64,000 bases of DNA from Streptomyces cyaneochromogenes. GTDB taxonomy: Bacteria > Actinomycetota > Actinomycetes > Streptomycetales > Streptomycetaceae. This document shows positions 50,377-59,612 of this stretch, piece by piece. The DNA is taken from assembly GCF_003963535.1 (NCBI RefSeq), contig NZ_CP034539.1:6696001-6760000 (forward strand), written 5' to 3'. The notes beneath the pieces were generated by a model. That model saw nothing but the letters and a program-made list of their open reading frames with translations, had not been told where the DNA came from and did no database searches. A program made the position numbers and the translations under genes. Each line of letters opens with the position of its first letter. Position 1 is the first letter of the stretch.

Positions 50377-50410
50377 ATGACGAGGGTCGTCCGATGACGA
50401 GGGTCGTCCG
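50377..50410. repeat. 17-bp tandem duplication over a start codon
   Basis: ATGACGAGGGTCGTCCG occurs twice without a gap (50377-50393, 50394-50410). AAGGAG eight bases before the first ATG serves that ATG, which encodes only MTRVVR then TGA; the TGA overlaps the second ATG (ATGA), which opens the 1203-codon NTPase frame. The unit is not a multiple of three, so gain or loss shifts frame relative to the ribosome-binding site. Confidence 0.9.
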
Positions 50411-53400
50411 TCACCCGCCCGGCAAGGAGCGGCCGCGCAACGCGCCGATGGCGACACTGGCTCCGAGGCGGGCGGGCAGCTGGGCCAGGCGGGGGTTCGT
50501 GGGTCACTGGCACCGGCTGACGATCCGTCTGGAGGCCCGCCGCGGCACCACCCGTCCGAGGAAATGGCGCCGCTGGATCTCCTACACCAACGTCACCCGG
50601 GCCGTCTGGGTGGTGGCCGCGCTCGCCCTGCTCGCCTGGGCGGTGCAGGGCCTGTACATCGTGATCGCGGGCAAGACGACCCGCTTCGAACAATGGCGGC
50701 AGGACAGCCAGGGGTTCGAATCCGTCATGCGCTTCGTCGGCCCGGTGCTCGGCGCGTCGATCGCCGCCACGCTCTTTCTGTTCTGGTGGTACCGGTGGAC
50801 CAAGCGGCGCTATCTCGCCAAGGCGCGGGACGACCCGCACCGGCTGGTGCTCACCGCCGGCCCGGACACCGCCGAGATCGTGGGCCGGGAGGAGATCGCG
50901 CAGGTCATCGCCGAACGGCTGCGGGAGCGCGACACACGACGGCCCTATCTGCTGGTCGGCGGCGTCGGCGTGGGCAAGACCGCCGTCCTGGTACGGCTCA
51001 CCGAACTGCTGGCCGAGCAGAACGCCGTGCCCGTGCCGATCCGGTTGCGGGACGCGACGGGCGACCTGAACTTCGAGCGCATGGCCAGGCAGCGCTTCGC
51101 CGAGGAGGCACCCCGGGGCATTCTCGCGCGCAGCAAGACCGACCGGGTCTGGCAGCAACTGCTCGCCGACGACAAGCCGGTCGTCATCGCCGACGGGCTG
51201 GAGGAGGCCCTCCTCGGCGACGGCCTGCAGCAGAACCGGGACAACATCATCCGGCGGGCCATCGAGCGCGCGCACGCCGAGAAGCTGCCCCTCGTCATCG
51301 CCTCCCGCCCGCACAGCCCGCTGGAGAGCACCTCGGCCGCGATCGTGGAGCTGGAACCGCTCAGCGAGGAAGAGGCCCTGCGCTTCGTCCAGGCGCGCGT
51401 CCCGGAGACGGACGAGCGGCGCGTGGACTGGATCGTGGAGACGGCGGAGGTCACCGAGTCACCCGTCTACCTGCAGATAGCCCGCGAACTGCACCGCCAC
51501 GGAGCCCTGGAGCACGATCGGCCGGACGACGACCCGCAGCACATGAACACCCGCAGCCGTGACCGCGGCACACTGCGGCTCTGGCTGCTGCAGACCTGGG
51601 ACGAGGCGCTGTGCGAGGGCCGACTGCGCGAGGACGTCACCCTGTCCCGGCAGGAACGCCGCGACACCCTCGAAGTGGTCTCCGCGCTGGCCTGCGTAGG
51701 ACTGCTCCAGGACCGGCTGGAGGTCGGCTTCGGGGAACTGCTCGACACCGACGTCCATCCCGGTCCGGTGCGGCGCGCGCAGGCCCGGGCCGAGCACCTG
51801 TGGACCAGCGGACGCGGCTTCGACCGGTACGGCAGGCGGGGCAACGTCTTCTCCGAGTGGCACCGGCAGCAGATCTGGGACGTGCTCTGCCGCCGGCTCG
51901 GCCCGGAGGAGAGGAGGCGGCTGCGCCGGGGCAACGTGGACCAGTGCCGTGCCGCCCTCGCCCGGATCGCGCGCAACGCGGACAGGCTCGGACTGGTGGA
52001 GGGCTTCGAACGCAGGGTCCGTTTCCCGCACAGCATCATCCAGGCCTACTTCGGCTACCGCGTCCTGAACGACATGGGCGAGCGGGGCGCCGGCGAACTC
52101 GTCGAGCAGGCACTGCAGCCCCCCGGCCCCAGCCGTGAACTCCTCATGGCCCTGGTGCTGTTGTCACGTCGGCGGGCGGCGGTGCTCAGAGCCCCGCGGG
52201 ACGGTGTCCGGGCCGAGGCGAAGTCGGAGATCGAGGAGTTGCTCCGCCGGTCGCCCGTGGGCGGACACAGCCTCGCCCACCGGCTCTGCACGGCCGCGCG
52301 CCGCCGCACCGACGACCCCAAGGCCCTCGATCTCTACACGGCGGCCGTGGAGATCGAGAGCGTGGAGGAGGTCCCCAGGCTGCTCGACGACATCACCGGC
52401 GAAGTCCGTAAGAGGTGGACCGGATTCAAGGGGGACCGGCGCACCCTCGACGACGCCAAGCTGAGGCTGCTCAGGCAACTCGGAGCCGCGCTGCGGAGCG
52501 TCTCCGCCCGGATCGACACCACTCCGCTCTACGAGGACCTCGTCGAGATCGGCATCGCCGAGCCCTCCTACTCCATACGCCTGGCCGCGGCCCAGGAGTT
52601 CGGCACCGGCGGCAACCCGGCGTTCGCCGTGATCCGCGGCCGGGTCGGGCTGAACAGCGATCCCGTGAAGGAGTACAACGACAGGCTCGCCGAACTGAAG
52701 GCATGGAAGCGGCAGGAGTACGAGAGGTGGGCCGAGCGCATGTCCCGGGCGAGGGCCGCCGGCGCGCCCTCACGAGCCAGGTCCGAGCGGATCGGCCGAC
52801 TGCAGCAGGACCGGCGCCGGCTCAACCAGGACTACCGCAGGAAACGGGTCGATCTCTTCCGGGAGTTCGTGATGCGGGCCTGGATGATCCCCATGCTGCT
52901 GGGCTCGGTCGACGAGGCGCACCGTGACGAGGTCCGCGAGCGCCTCACCAAGTGGCTGCGCCACCTCGACCCCAACGCCACCGACGGCGCCCCCGACCTG
53001 CCGCTCGCCCTGGAGGCCGCGCTCGCCCAGGGCTTCAAGTACGCGGCCAACCGTCGCAAACGGCACCCGGACGCCTACCCGGCCGGCCGCGCCGACCTGA
53101 TCCGGCAGGCGGAGACCGTGCTGCAGCAGTCCCGGTGCTGGTACGCGCAGGTCATCCTGCTCCAGGCGCTGTGCCTGTGGGAGCTCCCGGACACCGTGGG
53201 CGCCCACGAGAGGGGCGTGCACGCGAGGTCCGGCAAGGACGGCGGCGACGGCGCGCGTGAGCCGTCCCGGGCGATGGGCGGGACGACCGCCATACAGACC
53301 GTGCAGCGGTGGCTGTCGATGGCCGGCACGGTGAACCGGGCGCCCGGTCCTTCCGGGGGGAACGGCGACGCGCCCCGGCGGCTCCTGCATCCGTTCGTCG

Positions 53401-54005
53401 CCGAGGCGGGAGACCTGGTGGCCCTCGCGCTGGAGACCGGGCAGCCCGAGCGGTTCCTCTGGATCGACGAGAAGGGCGTCGCCGACAACATCGGCGCGCG
53501 CACCGGCAACTCCGAGGCGTACCGCAAGCACAACCTGTGGATTCCGCCCTCGGTCGGCTGGAGCACCCTCGACGCGCGCGCCCAGCGCCTGGTCGCCGAC
53601 GTGCTGGTGATGCTGAACCTCATCGACCGGGACGGGCATCCGGACGAGGTCGAGGAGCGGATGGCCCGCGTGGAGCAGCCGGGAATGCCGCTCCCGCCGT
53701 GCATCCGCAGCGACCGCGGCCCACTGCGGCCCGGTCTGCGCGCCGGCATCTCGGACCCGCCCACACCGGGCTCGACCTGTCTGCCCGACTGCAAGTTCCA
53801 GCTCTGCCCCTACCCGCCCCGGGGCTGTGTGCCCAGGGGCGAGATCCGGGAGCCGTTCTGCCGCCAGCAGCAGGCCCTGCTGCCGGGACGCGTGCGGCGC
53901 CACCTGCCCCGGGGCCTGCGCCGGAAGACACCGCACTGGGTCAGCATGCGAGTGACGGAACTCGACGGGTTCTGGCAGCAGATGGCCGGGCGTACGCGCA
54001 GCTAG
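50394..54005 (+). CDS. large membrane-anchored NACHT/STAND-like NTPase
   Basis: A protein of about 1203 residues that I do not recognise as a named family. Seen in order: a basic N-terminus; two transmembrane helices near 70-93 and 116-133; a P-loop NTPase with Walker A GGVGVGKTAV near 189-198, Walker B VVIADGLEEA near 263-272 and LVIASRP near 300; a winged-helix-like region; long helical, possibly HEAT-like stretches; and near the C-terminus five Cys in CLPDCKFQLC...CVP...FCRQ (1129-1156), perhaps a metal site. This is the plan of a membrane-tethered signalling or defence NTPase (inference). An alternative start is GTG 50322 with GGAGG upstream. It interrupts conserved genes and may be accessory. 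Confidence 0.85.
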   Translation: MTRVVRHPPGKERPRNAPMATLAPRRAGSWARRGFVGHWHRLTIRLEARRGTTRPRKWRRWISYTNVTRAVWVVAALALLAWAVQGLYIVIAGKTTRFEQWRQDSQGFESVMRFVGPVLGASIAATLFLFWWYRWTKRRYLAKARDDPHRLVLTAGPDTAEIVGREEIAQVIAERLRERDTRRPYLLVGGVGVGKTAVLVRLTELLAEQNAVPVPIRLRDATGDLNFERMARQRFAEEAPRGILARSKTDRVWQQLLADDKPVVIADGLEEALLGDGLQQNRDNIIRRAIERAHAEKLPLVIASRPHSPLESTSAAIVELEPLSEEEALRFVQARVPETDERRVDWIVETAEVTESPVYLQIARELHRHGALEHDRPDDDPQHMNTRSRDRGTLRLWLLQTWDEALCEGRLREDVTLSRQERRDTLEVVSALACVGLLQDRLEVGFGELLDTDVHPGPVRRAQARAEHLWTSGRGFDRYGRRGNVFSEWHRQQIWDVLCRRLGPEERRRLRRGNVDQCRAALARIARNADRLGLVEGFERRVRFPHSIIQAYFGYRVLNDMGERGAGELVEQALQPPGPSRELLMALVLLSRRRAAVLRAPRDGVRAEAKSEIEELLRRSPVGGHSLAHRLCTAARRRTDDPKALDLYTAAVEIESVEEVPRLLDDITGEVRKRWTGFKGDRRTLDDAKLRLLRQLGAALRSVSARIDTTPLYEDLVEIGIAEPSYSIRLAAAQEFGTGGNPAFAVIRGRVGLNSDPVKEYNDRLAELKAWKRQEYERWAERMSRARAAGAPSRARSERIGRLQQDRRRLNQDYRRKRVDLFREFVMRAWMIPMLLGSVDEAHRDEVRERLTKWLRHLDPNATDGAPDLPLALEAALAQGFKYAANRRKRHPDAYPAGRADLIRQAETVLQQSRCWYAQVILLQALCLWELPDTVGAHERGVHARSGKDGGDGAREPSRAMGGTTAIQTVQRWLSMAGTVNRAPGPSGGNGDAPRRLLHPFVAEAGDLVALALETGQPERFLWIDEKGVADNIGARTGNSEAYRKHNLWIPPSVGWSTLDARAQRLVADVLVMLNLIDRDGHPDEVEERMARVEQPGMPLPPCIRSDRGPLRPGLRAGISDPPTPGSTCLPDCKFQLCPYPPRGCVPRGEIREPFCRQQQALLPGRVRRHLPRGLRRKTPHWVSMRVTELDGFWQQMAGRTRS

Positions 54006-54038
54006 TGCCGCGGTACGCCCGGCCTCCGAGCAGGTGAA

Positions 54039-55655
54039 CTAGTGCTTCGCCACCGGAAGTTCCACCCGGACCCCGGGGTCGCCCGCGTCCGCCGTGTAGT
54101 CCTCCGGCCTCGTCTCGTCGATGCCCTCCGGGGCCTTCACGGCCTTCAGGACGAAGGTCAGGACCACGGTGACCACCACGTTCAGCACGAACGCCGTCAG
54201 GCCGATGTAGCCGATCTCGCCGATGCCCGGGATCTCCTTCGCCGAGCCGCCGAAGTGCTTCTGCGTCGGGGAGGCGACGCCGTACGCGGCGATCGTGCCG
54301 TACAGCATGCCGACCGCCCAGCCGGCCAGCAGGGCCCAGCGGTGGAACCAGCGCGTGAACAGGCCGCCGACCAGGGCCGGGAAGGTCTGCAGGATCCAGA
54401 TGCCGCCGAGGAGCTGGAAGTTGATCGCGACCGTCTTGTCCATGGTCAGGACGAAGACCAGCGCGCCCACCTTCACCAGCAGGGACACGAGCTTGGAGAC
54501 CTTGGTCTCCTGCGCGGGTGTAGCGTGCGGCTTGATGAAGTCCTTGTAGATGTTGCGGGTGAAGAGGTTCGCGGCCGCGATGGACATGATGGCGGCCGGG
54601 ACGAGGGCTCCGATGCCGATCGCCGCGAAGGCGACGCCCGCGAACCAGGACGGGAACATGTTCTCGAACAGCTGCGGGATCGCCAGCTGGCCGTTCTGCA
54701 CCTTGATGCCGGCCGCGATCGCCATGAAGCCCAGCAGGGCCAGCAGGCCGAGCATCAGGGAGTACAGCGGCAGGATCGTGGTGTTGCGGCGGATCACCTC
54801 ACGGCTCTTCGAGGAGAGCGTCGCGGTGATCGAGTGCGGGTACATGAAGAGCGCGAGCGCGGAGCCCAGCGCCAGCGTGGCGTACGTCCACTGCCCCGCC
54901 TCGGCCGGTACCAGCGCACCGCGCGGCGCGCCCGTGGCCGGGTTGGTCTGGCTGTACGCCTCGCCCGCCTTGGCGAAGATCTCGTCGAAGCCGCCGAGCT
55001 TGATCGGGATGTAGATGATCGCCACCGCGATGACGATGTAGATCAGGGTGTCCTTCACGAACGCGATCAGCGCGGGAGCGCGCAGGCCCGAGGAGTACGT
55101 GTACGCCGCCAGCACACCGAAGGCGATGAGCAGCGGCAGGTCCTTGATGAACCAGTTCGTGTTCTCGCCGCCGCCGACGCCCATCACGTCCAGCACGGCC
55201 TGGATGCCGACGAGCTGGAGCGCGATGTACGGCATCGTCGCCAGGATGCCGGTGAGGGCCACGGCCAGCGACAGACCCTTGGAGCCCCAGCGGCCTCGCA
55301 CGAAGTCCGACGTCGTCACATAGCCGTGCTTGTGCGACACCGACCAAAGGCGCGGCAGGAACGTGAAGATCAGGGGGTAGACGAGGATCGTGTAGGGCAC
55401 CGCGAAGAAGCCCGCCGCGCCGGCCGCGTAGATCGCCGCCGGGACCGCCACGAAGGTGTACGCCGTGTACAGGTCGCCGCCGAGCAGGAACCAGGTGACC
55501 CAGGTGCCGAACGACCGGCCGCCCAGGCCCCATTCGTCGAGGCTGTGCTCGTTCTCGGCCTTGCGCCAGCGCGCGGCCAGGAAGCCCATGACCGTGACGG
55601 CCAGGAAGAAGAAGATGAAGACGCCGAGTGCGACGCCGTTCACGCCGTCGTTCAT
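54039..55655 (-). CDS. sodium:solute symporter, monocarboxylate (MctC)-type
   Basis: A 538-residue SSS-family transporter with about 13 hydrophobic helices (GVFIFFFLAVTVMGFLAARW first). The characteristic N-terminal region NEHSLDEWGLGGRSFGTWVTWFLLGGDLYTAYTF matches actinobacterial MctC/ActP-like carriers of acetate, propionate and pyruvate. The C-terminal tail is acidic. ATG 55655 overlaps the stop of the DUF3311 gene (ATGA), as in other MctC operons. Confidence 0.92.
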   Translation of the reverse strand: MNDGVNGVALGVFIFFFLAVTVMGFLAARWRKAENEHSLDEWGLGGRSFGTWVTWFLLGGDLYTAYTFVAVPAAIYAAGAAGFFAVPYTILVYPLIFTFLPRLWSVSHKHGYVTTSDFVRGRWGSKGLSLAVALTGILATMPYIALQLVGIQAVLDVMGVGGGENTNWFIKDLPLLIAFGVLAAYTYSSGLRAPALIAFVKDTLIYIVIAVAIIYIPIKLGGFDEIFAKAGEAYSQTNPATGAPRGALVPAEAGQWTYATLALGSALALFMYPHSITATLSSKSREVIRRNTTILPLYSLMLGLLALLGFMAIAAGIKVQNGQLAIPQLFENMFPSWFAGVAFAAIGIGALVPAAIMSIAAANLFTRNIYKDFIKPHATPAQETKVSKLVSLLVKVGALVFVLTMDKTVAINFQLLGGIWILQTFPALVGGLFTRWFHRWALLAGWAVGMLYGTIAAYGVASPTQKHFGGSAKEIPGIGEIGYIGLTAFVLNVVVTVVLTFVLKAVKAPEGIDETRPEDYTADAGDPGVRVELPVAKH

Positions 55656-55918
55656 TGCGCCGCACCGCCCTTCTGAGCGGCGCGGGCGCGCTGGTCACGC
55701 TGCCACAGCTTGTACGCGACCATCGTCAGCAGCGTGGAGAGCAGGACCCACAGCATCTGGTACCAGTAGAAGAACGGGATGCCGGCGACCGCCGGATCGG
55801 TCTTGGCGTACGAACCGACCCACAGCATCGCCACGAAGGGCGCGACGAGACAGAGCGCGATGACGACGCGCACCGGCGTCACCACCTGCCCTCTGTTCAC
55901 TTCTGGCGCATCTGACAT
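55652..55918 (-). CDS. DUF3311 small membrane protein (symporter partner)
   Basis: An 88-residue protein with two hydrophobic helices (VVIALCLVAPFVAMLWVGSY and FYWYQMLWVLLSTLLTMVAYKLW), the second carrying the family's FFYWYQ motif. DUF3311 proteins are regularly encoded just upstream of SSS symporters and probably assist them. ATG 55918 starts MSDAPEVNRGQVVTP. Overlaps the symporter start by four bases. Confidence 0.9.
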   Translation of the reverse strand: MSDAPEVNRGQVVTPVRVVIALCLVAPFVAMLWVGSYAKTDPAVAGIPFFYWYQMLWVLLSTLLTMVAYKLWQRDQRARAAQKGGAAQ

Positions 55919-56057
55919 CTGACGGCTCCGTCCCCTCGCTGATCACCTGAGAAACGCGCAGGCAATGTAGGTGACGGTGCATCGACAGCGGAAGCCCTTG
56001 TCCGCATATCGGATGTGGAGGATTGGTGTGTGCGGCAACGGTGTGCGGGCGCGCGGC

Positions 56058-56273
56058 TCAGCAGCAGCGGAACCCCTGGCGCGGATCCGCCTCCTGACGG
56101 TCCGTCCGCATCCGCTCGAAGTCGCGCCGGGAGGGCACCTCGGCGTCCGGATGCCCATGCCGTACGTGGGCGACATAGCGGTCGTATGCCGACTCGTCGG
56201 TCAGCTCGCGCACGTACCAGCGCACGCTACGGAGCACTTGCCGGAGACTCACTGCTCGCCGAAGCGACCGCAA
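56058..56273 (-). CDS. YbdD/YjiX (DUF466) small protein
   Basis: A 71-residue protein of the DUF466 family, recognised from RWYVRELTDESAYDRYV and the downstream RRDFERMRTDRQ, and from its place directly after cstA, as in E. coli cstA-ybdD where both are needed for pyruvate uptake. The TTG at 56273 has a strong GGAGGA upstream, inside the cstA coding sequence, and overlaps cstA by 47 bp; GTG 56252 is an alternative. It ends in CC. Confidence 0.85.
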   Translation of the reverse strand: MRSLRRAVSLRQVLRSVRWYVRELTDESAYDRYVAHVRHGHPDAEVPSRRDFERMRTDRQEADPRQGFRCC

Positions 56274-58383
56274 GGCGTTCCTCCTCCTTCTCCTCCTTGG
56301 TCGGGAACAGCCCGGCCGGGGCGATGATCTTCGACTCGACGTACGGTGCCTCGCTGAGCGTGGACAGGGCCGGGCGGCGGACGTGCCGGACGCAGACGCG
56401 GGTGGCGTCGGCGATCACGACGACGATCAGGAGCGCGAGGACCGCCGTGAGGACGCCGTCCACCGTGGAGTTGGTGACCACGGTGTGCATGTCGTCCATG
56501 CTCTTGGCGGGCGGCAGGACCTCGCCGCGGTCGATGGCGTCCTGGAAGACCTGACGCTGCTTGAAGAAGCCGACCTTCGGGTCGCTGGAGAACACCTTCT
56601 GGTAGCTCGCGGTGAGTGTCACCGTGGCGTCCCACACGAGCGGAACCCCGGTGATCCAGGCCCACTTGAGGCGCCCCGACTTCACCAGCAGGGTGGTGCA
56701 GACGGCGAGGGCGACGGCAGCGAGCAGCTGGTTCGAGATGCCGAAGATCGGGAACAGCTGGTTGATGCCGCCGAGGGGCTCGTGGACGCCGACCCACAGG
56801 AAGTACCCCCACAGGCCGCACACGATCGCGCTGGTGATGACCAGGCCTGGCTTCCAGCTGACGTTCTTGAAGGGCCGGTGGACGTTGCCCAGCATGTCCT
56901 GGAGCATGAACCGGCCCACGCGCGTGCCGGCGTCCAGCGCGGTCAGGATGAACAGCGCCTCGAACATGATCGCGAAGTGGTACCAGAAGGCGCGCAGGCC
57001 GTCCCCGGTGACCTGCGAGAAGATCTCCGAGACACCGATGGCGAGGGTGGGCGCACCGCCGGTCCGGGAGAGCAGGGACGCCTCCTCGACGTTCTCCGCG
57101 GCGCGGGCGAGCGCCTCGGGGGAGATCTGGTAGCCCCAACTCCCCACCACCTGCGAGGCGTTCTGCACCGTGTCCCCGATGACCCCGGCCGGCGCGTTCA
57201 TCGCGAAGTACAGGCCCGGGTCGATGATGCTCGCCGCCACCAGCGCCATCACGGCGACCGACGACTCCATCAGCATGGAGCCGTAGCCGATCATCCGGAC
57301 CTGCGTCTCCTTCTGGATCATCTTCGGCGTCGTACCGGACGAGATCAGCGCGTGGAAGCCGGACAGGGCGCCGCAGGCGATGGTGATGAAGACGAAGGGG
57401 AACAGGGACCCCGCGAAGACCGGGCCGTCGCCGCGCGAGGCGAAGTCCGTCACGGCGTCCATCTTCAGCGTCGGCAATGCGACGACCACGCCGAGGGCGA
57501 GCAGGAAGATCGTGCCGATCTTCATGAAGGTCGAGAGGTAGTCGCGCGGCGCCAGCAGCATCCACACCGGCAGGATCGAGGCGATGAAGCCGTACGCCAC
57601 CATCCACACGACCAGCGTCGAGGGCGCGAGGGTGAAGGTGTCGGCCCATGACGACTCGGCGACCCAGCGGCCCGCGACCAGGGCGAGCAGCAGCAGCGCC
57701 ACGCCGATCAGCGAGACCTCGGCGACCCGGCCGGGGCGCAGCACCCGCAGGTAGAAGCCCATCAGCAGGGCGATCGGGATCGTCATCGCGATGGAGAAGG
57801 TGCCCCAGGGGGACTGCGCGAGGGCGTTGACGATCACCAGGGCCAGCACGCCGAGGAGGATGATCATGATGACGAAGGTGGCGACCAGCGCGGCCGCGCC
57901 GCCGAACGGGCCGATCTCCTCGCGCGCCATCTGGCCGAGCGAGCGTCCGTCGCGGCGGGTGGAGAAGAACAGCACCACCATGTCCTGGACCGCGCCCGCG
58001 AAGACGACGCCGGCGATGATCCAGATCGTGCCGGGCAGATAGCCCATCTGCGCGGCGAGTACGGGCCCCACCAGCGGGCCGGCGCCGGCTATCGCCGCGA
58101 AGTGGTGGCCGAGCAGAACGCGGCGGTCGGTGGGGTGGAAGTCGATGCCGTTGTTCAGGCGTTCGGCCGGGGTGGCCCTGGTCCTGTCGACCTTCAGGAC
58201 CTTGTACGCGATGAACTTGGCGTAGAAGCGGTAGGCGATCGCGTACGTGCCGAGGGCGGCCGCGACCATCCAGGCGGCGGAGACCTCCTCACCGCGGGAC
58301 AGTGCGAGCACGGTCCAGCCGGCGGCACCGATCAGCGCGACCAGGGTCCAGATGACGATGGTTCGGGGATTGGCGGTACGCAC
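56227..58383 (-). CDS. cstA: carbon starvation protein CstA (pyruvate/peptide transporter)
   Basis: A 718-residue membrane protein with about 16-18 helices. Family signatures include YRFYAKFIAYKVLKVD near residue 51, FHPTDRRVLLGHHFAAIAGAGPLVGPVLAAQMGY near 80-114 (quoted here as VLLGHHFAAIAGAGPLVGP) and DAGTRVGRFMLQDMLGN. CstA proteins carry pyruvate and perhaps peptides when carbon is short. GTG 58383 has GGGAGG upstream. It lies 108 bp after dasR, on the same strand, with its own promoter region likely there. The 3' end overlaps ybdD. Confidence 0.95.
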   Translation of the reverse strand: MRTANPRTIVIWTLVALIGAAGWTVLALSRGEEVSAAWMVAAALGTYAIAYRFYAKFIAYKVLKVDRTRATPAERLNNGIDFHPTDRRVLLGHHFAAIAGAGPLVGPVLAAQMGYLPGTIWIIAGVVFAGAVQDMVVLFFSTRRDGRSLGQMAREEIGPFGGAAALVATFVIMIILLGVLALVIVNALAQSPWGTFSIAMTIPIALLMGFYLRVLRPGRVAEVSLIGVALLLLALVAGRWVAESSWADTFTLAPSTLVVWMVAYGFIASILPVWMLLAPRDYLSTFMKIGTIFLLALGVVVALPTLKMDAVTDFASRGDGPVFAGSLFPFVFITIACGALSGFHALISSGTTPKMIQKETQVRMIGYGSMLMESSVAVMALVAASIIDPGLYFAMNAPAGVIGDTVQNASQVVGSWGYQISPEALARAAENVEEASLLSRTGGAPTLAIGVSEIFSQVTGDGLRAFWYHFAIMFEALFILTALDAGTRVGRFMLQDMLGNVHRPFKNVSWKPGLVITSAIVCGLWGYFLWVGVHEPLGGINQLFPIFGISNQLLAAVALAVCTTLLVKSGRLKWAWITGVPLVWDATVTLTASYQKVFSSDPKVGFFKQRQVFQDAIDRGEVLPPAKSMDDMHTVVTNSTVDGVLTAVLALLIVVVIADATRVCVRHVRRPALSTLSEAPYVESKIIAPAGLFPTKEEKEEERLAVASASSESPASAP

Positions 58384-58490
58384 CGGGTGGTCCTCCCGTC
58401 CATGCGGCGACGGGAGGAACGTAGAGCAGGTTGGGGACAGGCGCTACACCGCGTGCGGGAGTCGTTGTCCCTTCACCTTCCCGAACTGGC

Positions 58491-59255
58491 TCAATCCTGC
58501 GGCCTCTTCAACCTCGCGACGAACTTGTACCGGTCCCCCCGGTACACCGACCGCACCCACTCCACCGGCTGTCCCTCGCGGTCCAGCGAGTGCCGGGAGA
58601 GCATCAGCATCGGCAGGCCCACGTCGGTGCCGAGCAGGCCGGCCTCGCGCGGGGTGGCCAGGGAGGTCTCGATGGTCTCCTCGGCCTCGGCGAGATGGAC
58701 GTCGTAGACCTCTGCGAGCGCGGTGTAGAGGGACGTGTACTTGACGAGGGACCTGCGCAGGGCCGGGAAGCGCTTCGCGCTCAGGTGCGTCGTCTCGATG
58801 GCCATCGGCTCGCCGTTCGCCATGCGCAGCCGCTCGATGCGCAGCACCCGGCCGCCTGCCGTGATGTCGAGCAGGTCGGCGAGGCGGTCGTCGGCGGTGA
58901 TGTAGCCGATGTCCAGCAGCTGCGAGGTCGGTTCCAGGCCCTGGGCGCGCATGTCCTCGGTGTACGAGGTGAGTTGGAGGGCCTGCGAGACCTTCGGCTT
59001 GGCGACGAACGTGCCCTTGCCCTGGATGCGCTCCAGGCGCCCCTCGACGACGAGTTCCTGAAGGGCCTGGCGGACGGTCGTGCGGGAGGTGTCGAACTCG
59101 GCGGCCAGTGTGCGCTCGGGCGGGACGGGGGTGCCCGGGGCCTGGGTCTCCGTCATGTCGAGGAGGTGCTTCTTCAGGCGGTAGTACTTGGGCACGCGGG
59201 CGGTACGGACAGTGGTGCCGTTCTCGTTCTCCGCACTGCTGACGTCGGTGCTCAT
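58491..59255 (-). CDS. dasR: GntR/HutC-family regulator DasR
   Basis: A 254-residue repressor of amino-sugar uptake and, in S. coelicolor, of antibiotic genes. The GntR winged helix is PERTLAAEFDTSRTTVRQALQEL near residues 45-68, and the UTRA effector domain follows (ERLRMANGEPMAIETTHLSA, SLYTALAEVYDVHLAEAEE). Effectors in DasR are glucosamine-6-phosphate and N-acetylglucosamine-6-phosphate. The length is that of S. coelicolor DasR. ATG 59255 is the likely start. It is divergent from dasA, with dre-like operators between them. Confidence 0.95.
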   Translation of the reverse strand: MSTDVSSAENENGTTVRTARVPKYYRLKKHLLDMTETQAPGTPVPPERTLAAEFDTSRTTVRQALQELVVEGRLERIQGKGTFVAKPKVSQALQLTSYTEDMRAQGLEPTSQLLDIGYITADDRLADLLDITAGGRVLRIERLRMANGEPMAIETTHLSAKRFPALRRSLVKYTSLYTALAEVYDVHLAEAEETIETSLATPREAGLLGTDVGLPMLMLSRHSLDREGQPVEWVRSVYRGDRYKFVARLKRPQD

Positions 59256-59358
59256 GCTCCGCCTTCCCGGCTCCGGCTGCGGCTCACATCGTGGCACGGC
59301 AGCGTACGGCATGTCCCCGTACGCTCCGTGATCTCTTCTGTATACCCTCGGCGGCCCG

Positions 59359-59396
59359 TTTGGTCTAGTCCACAAGGATCAGTGGTCTACCGGAGC
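59359..59396. promoter_or_regulatory. two dre-like DasR sites near dasR
   Basis: TTTGGTCTAGTCCACA (59359-59374) and AGTGGTCTACCGGAGC (59381-59396) each match about 11 of 16 positions of the DasR palindrome ACTGGTCTAGACCAGT, with the TGGTCTA cores 22 bp apart. They sit 104-141 bp upstream of the dasR start, suggesting autoregulation. Confidence 0.6.
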
Positions 59397-59503
59397 CGTG
59401 ATGTCCGGGGCTGTGTTTTCGAGGGTTTCTTACTTAAAGGTTCCTGCATATGTAGGTCGCATAACGGCTGGTCGGAGCCTATTCGAGCACCCTTGACACG
59501 CTT

Positions 59504-59543
59504 TCTGGTCTGGTCCAAGCTCCCCGTACTGGTCTACACCATT
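59504..59543. promoter_or_regulatory. two dre-like DasR sites in the dasA promoter
   Basis: ACTGGTCTACACCATT (59528-59543) matches 14 of 16 dre positions; TCTGGTCTGGTCCAAG (59504-59519) is a weaker copy. They follow TTGACA (59493-59498), the likely -35 of dasA, so DasR binding would block transcription. Confidence 0.75.
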
Positions 59544-59612
59544 GGTCCAGGTCCCGGCCCAACGCTCGTGCGGGGAGGCAGGGGGGTTTGTGGCATCCCT
59601 GAGGAGGGTGGC

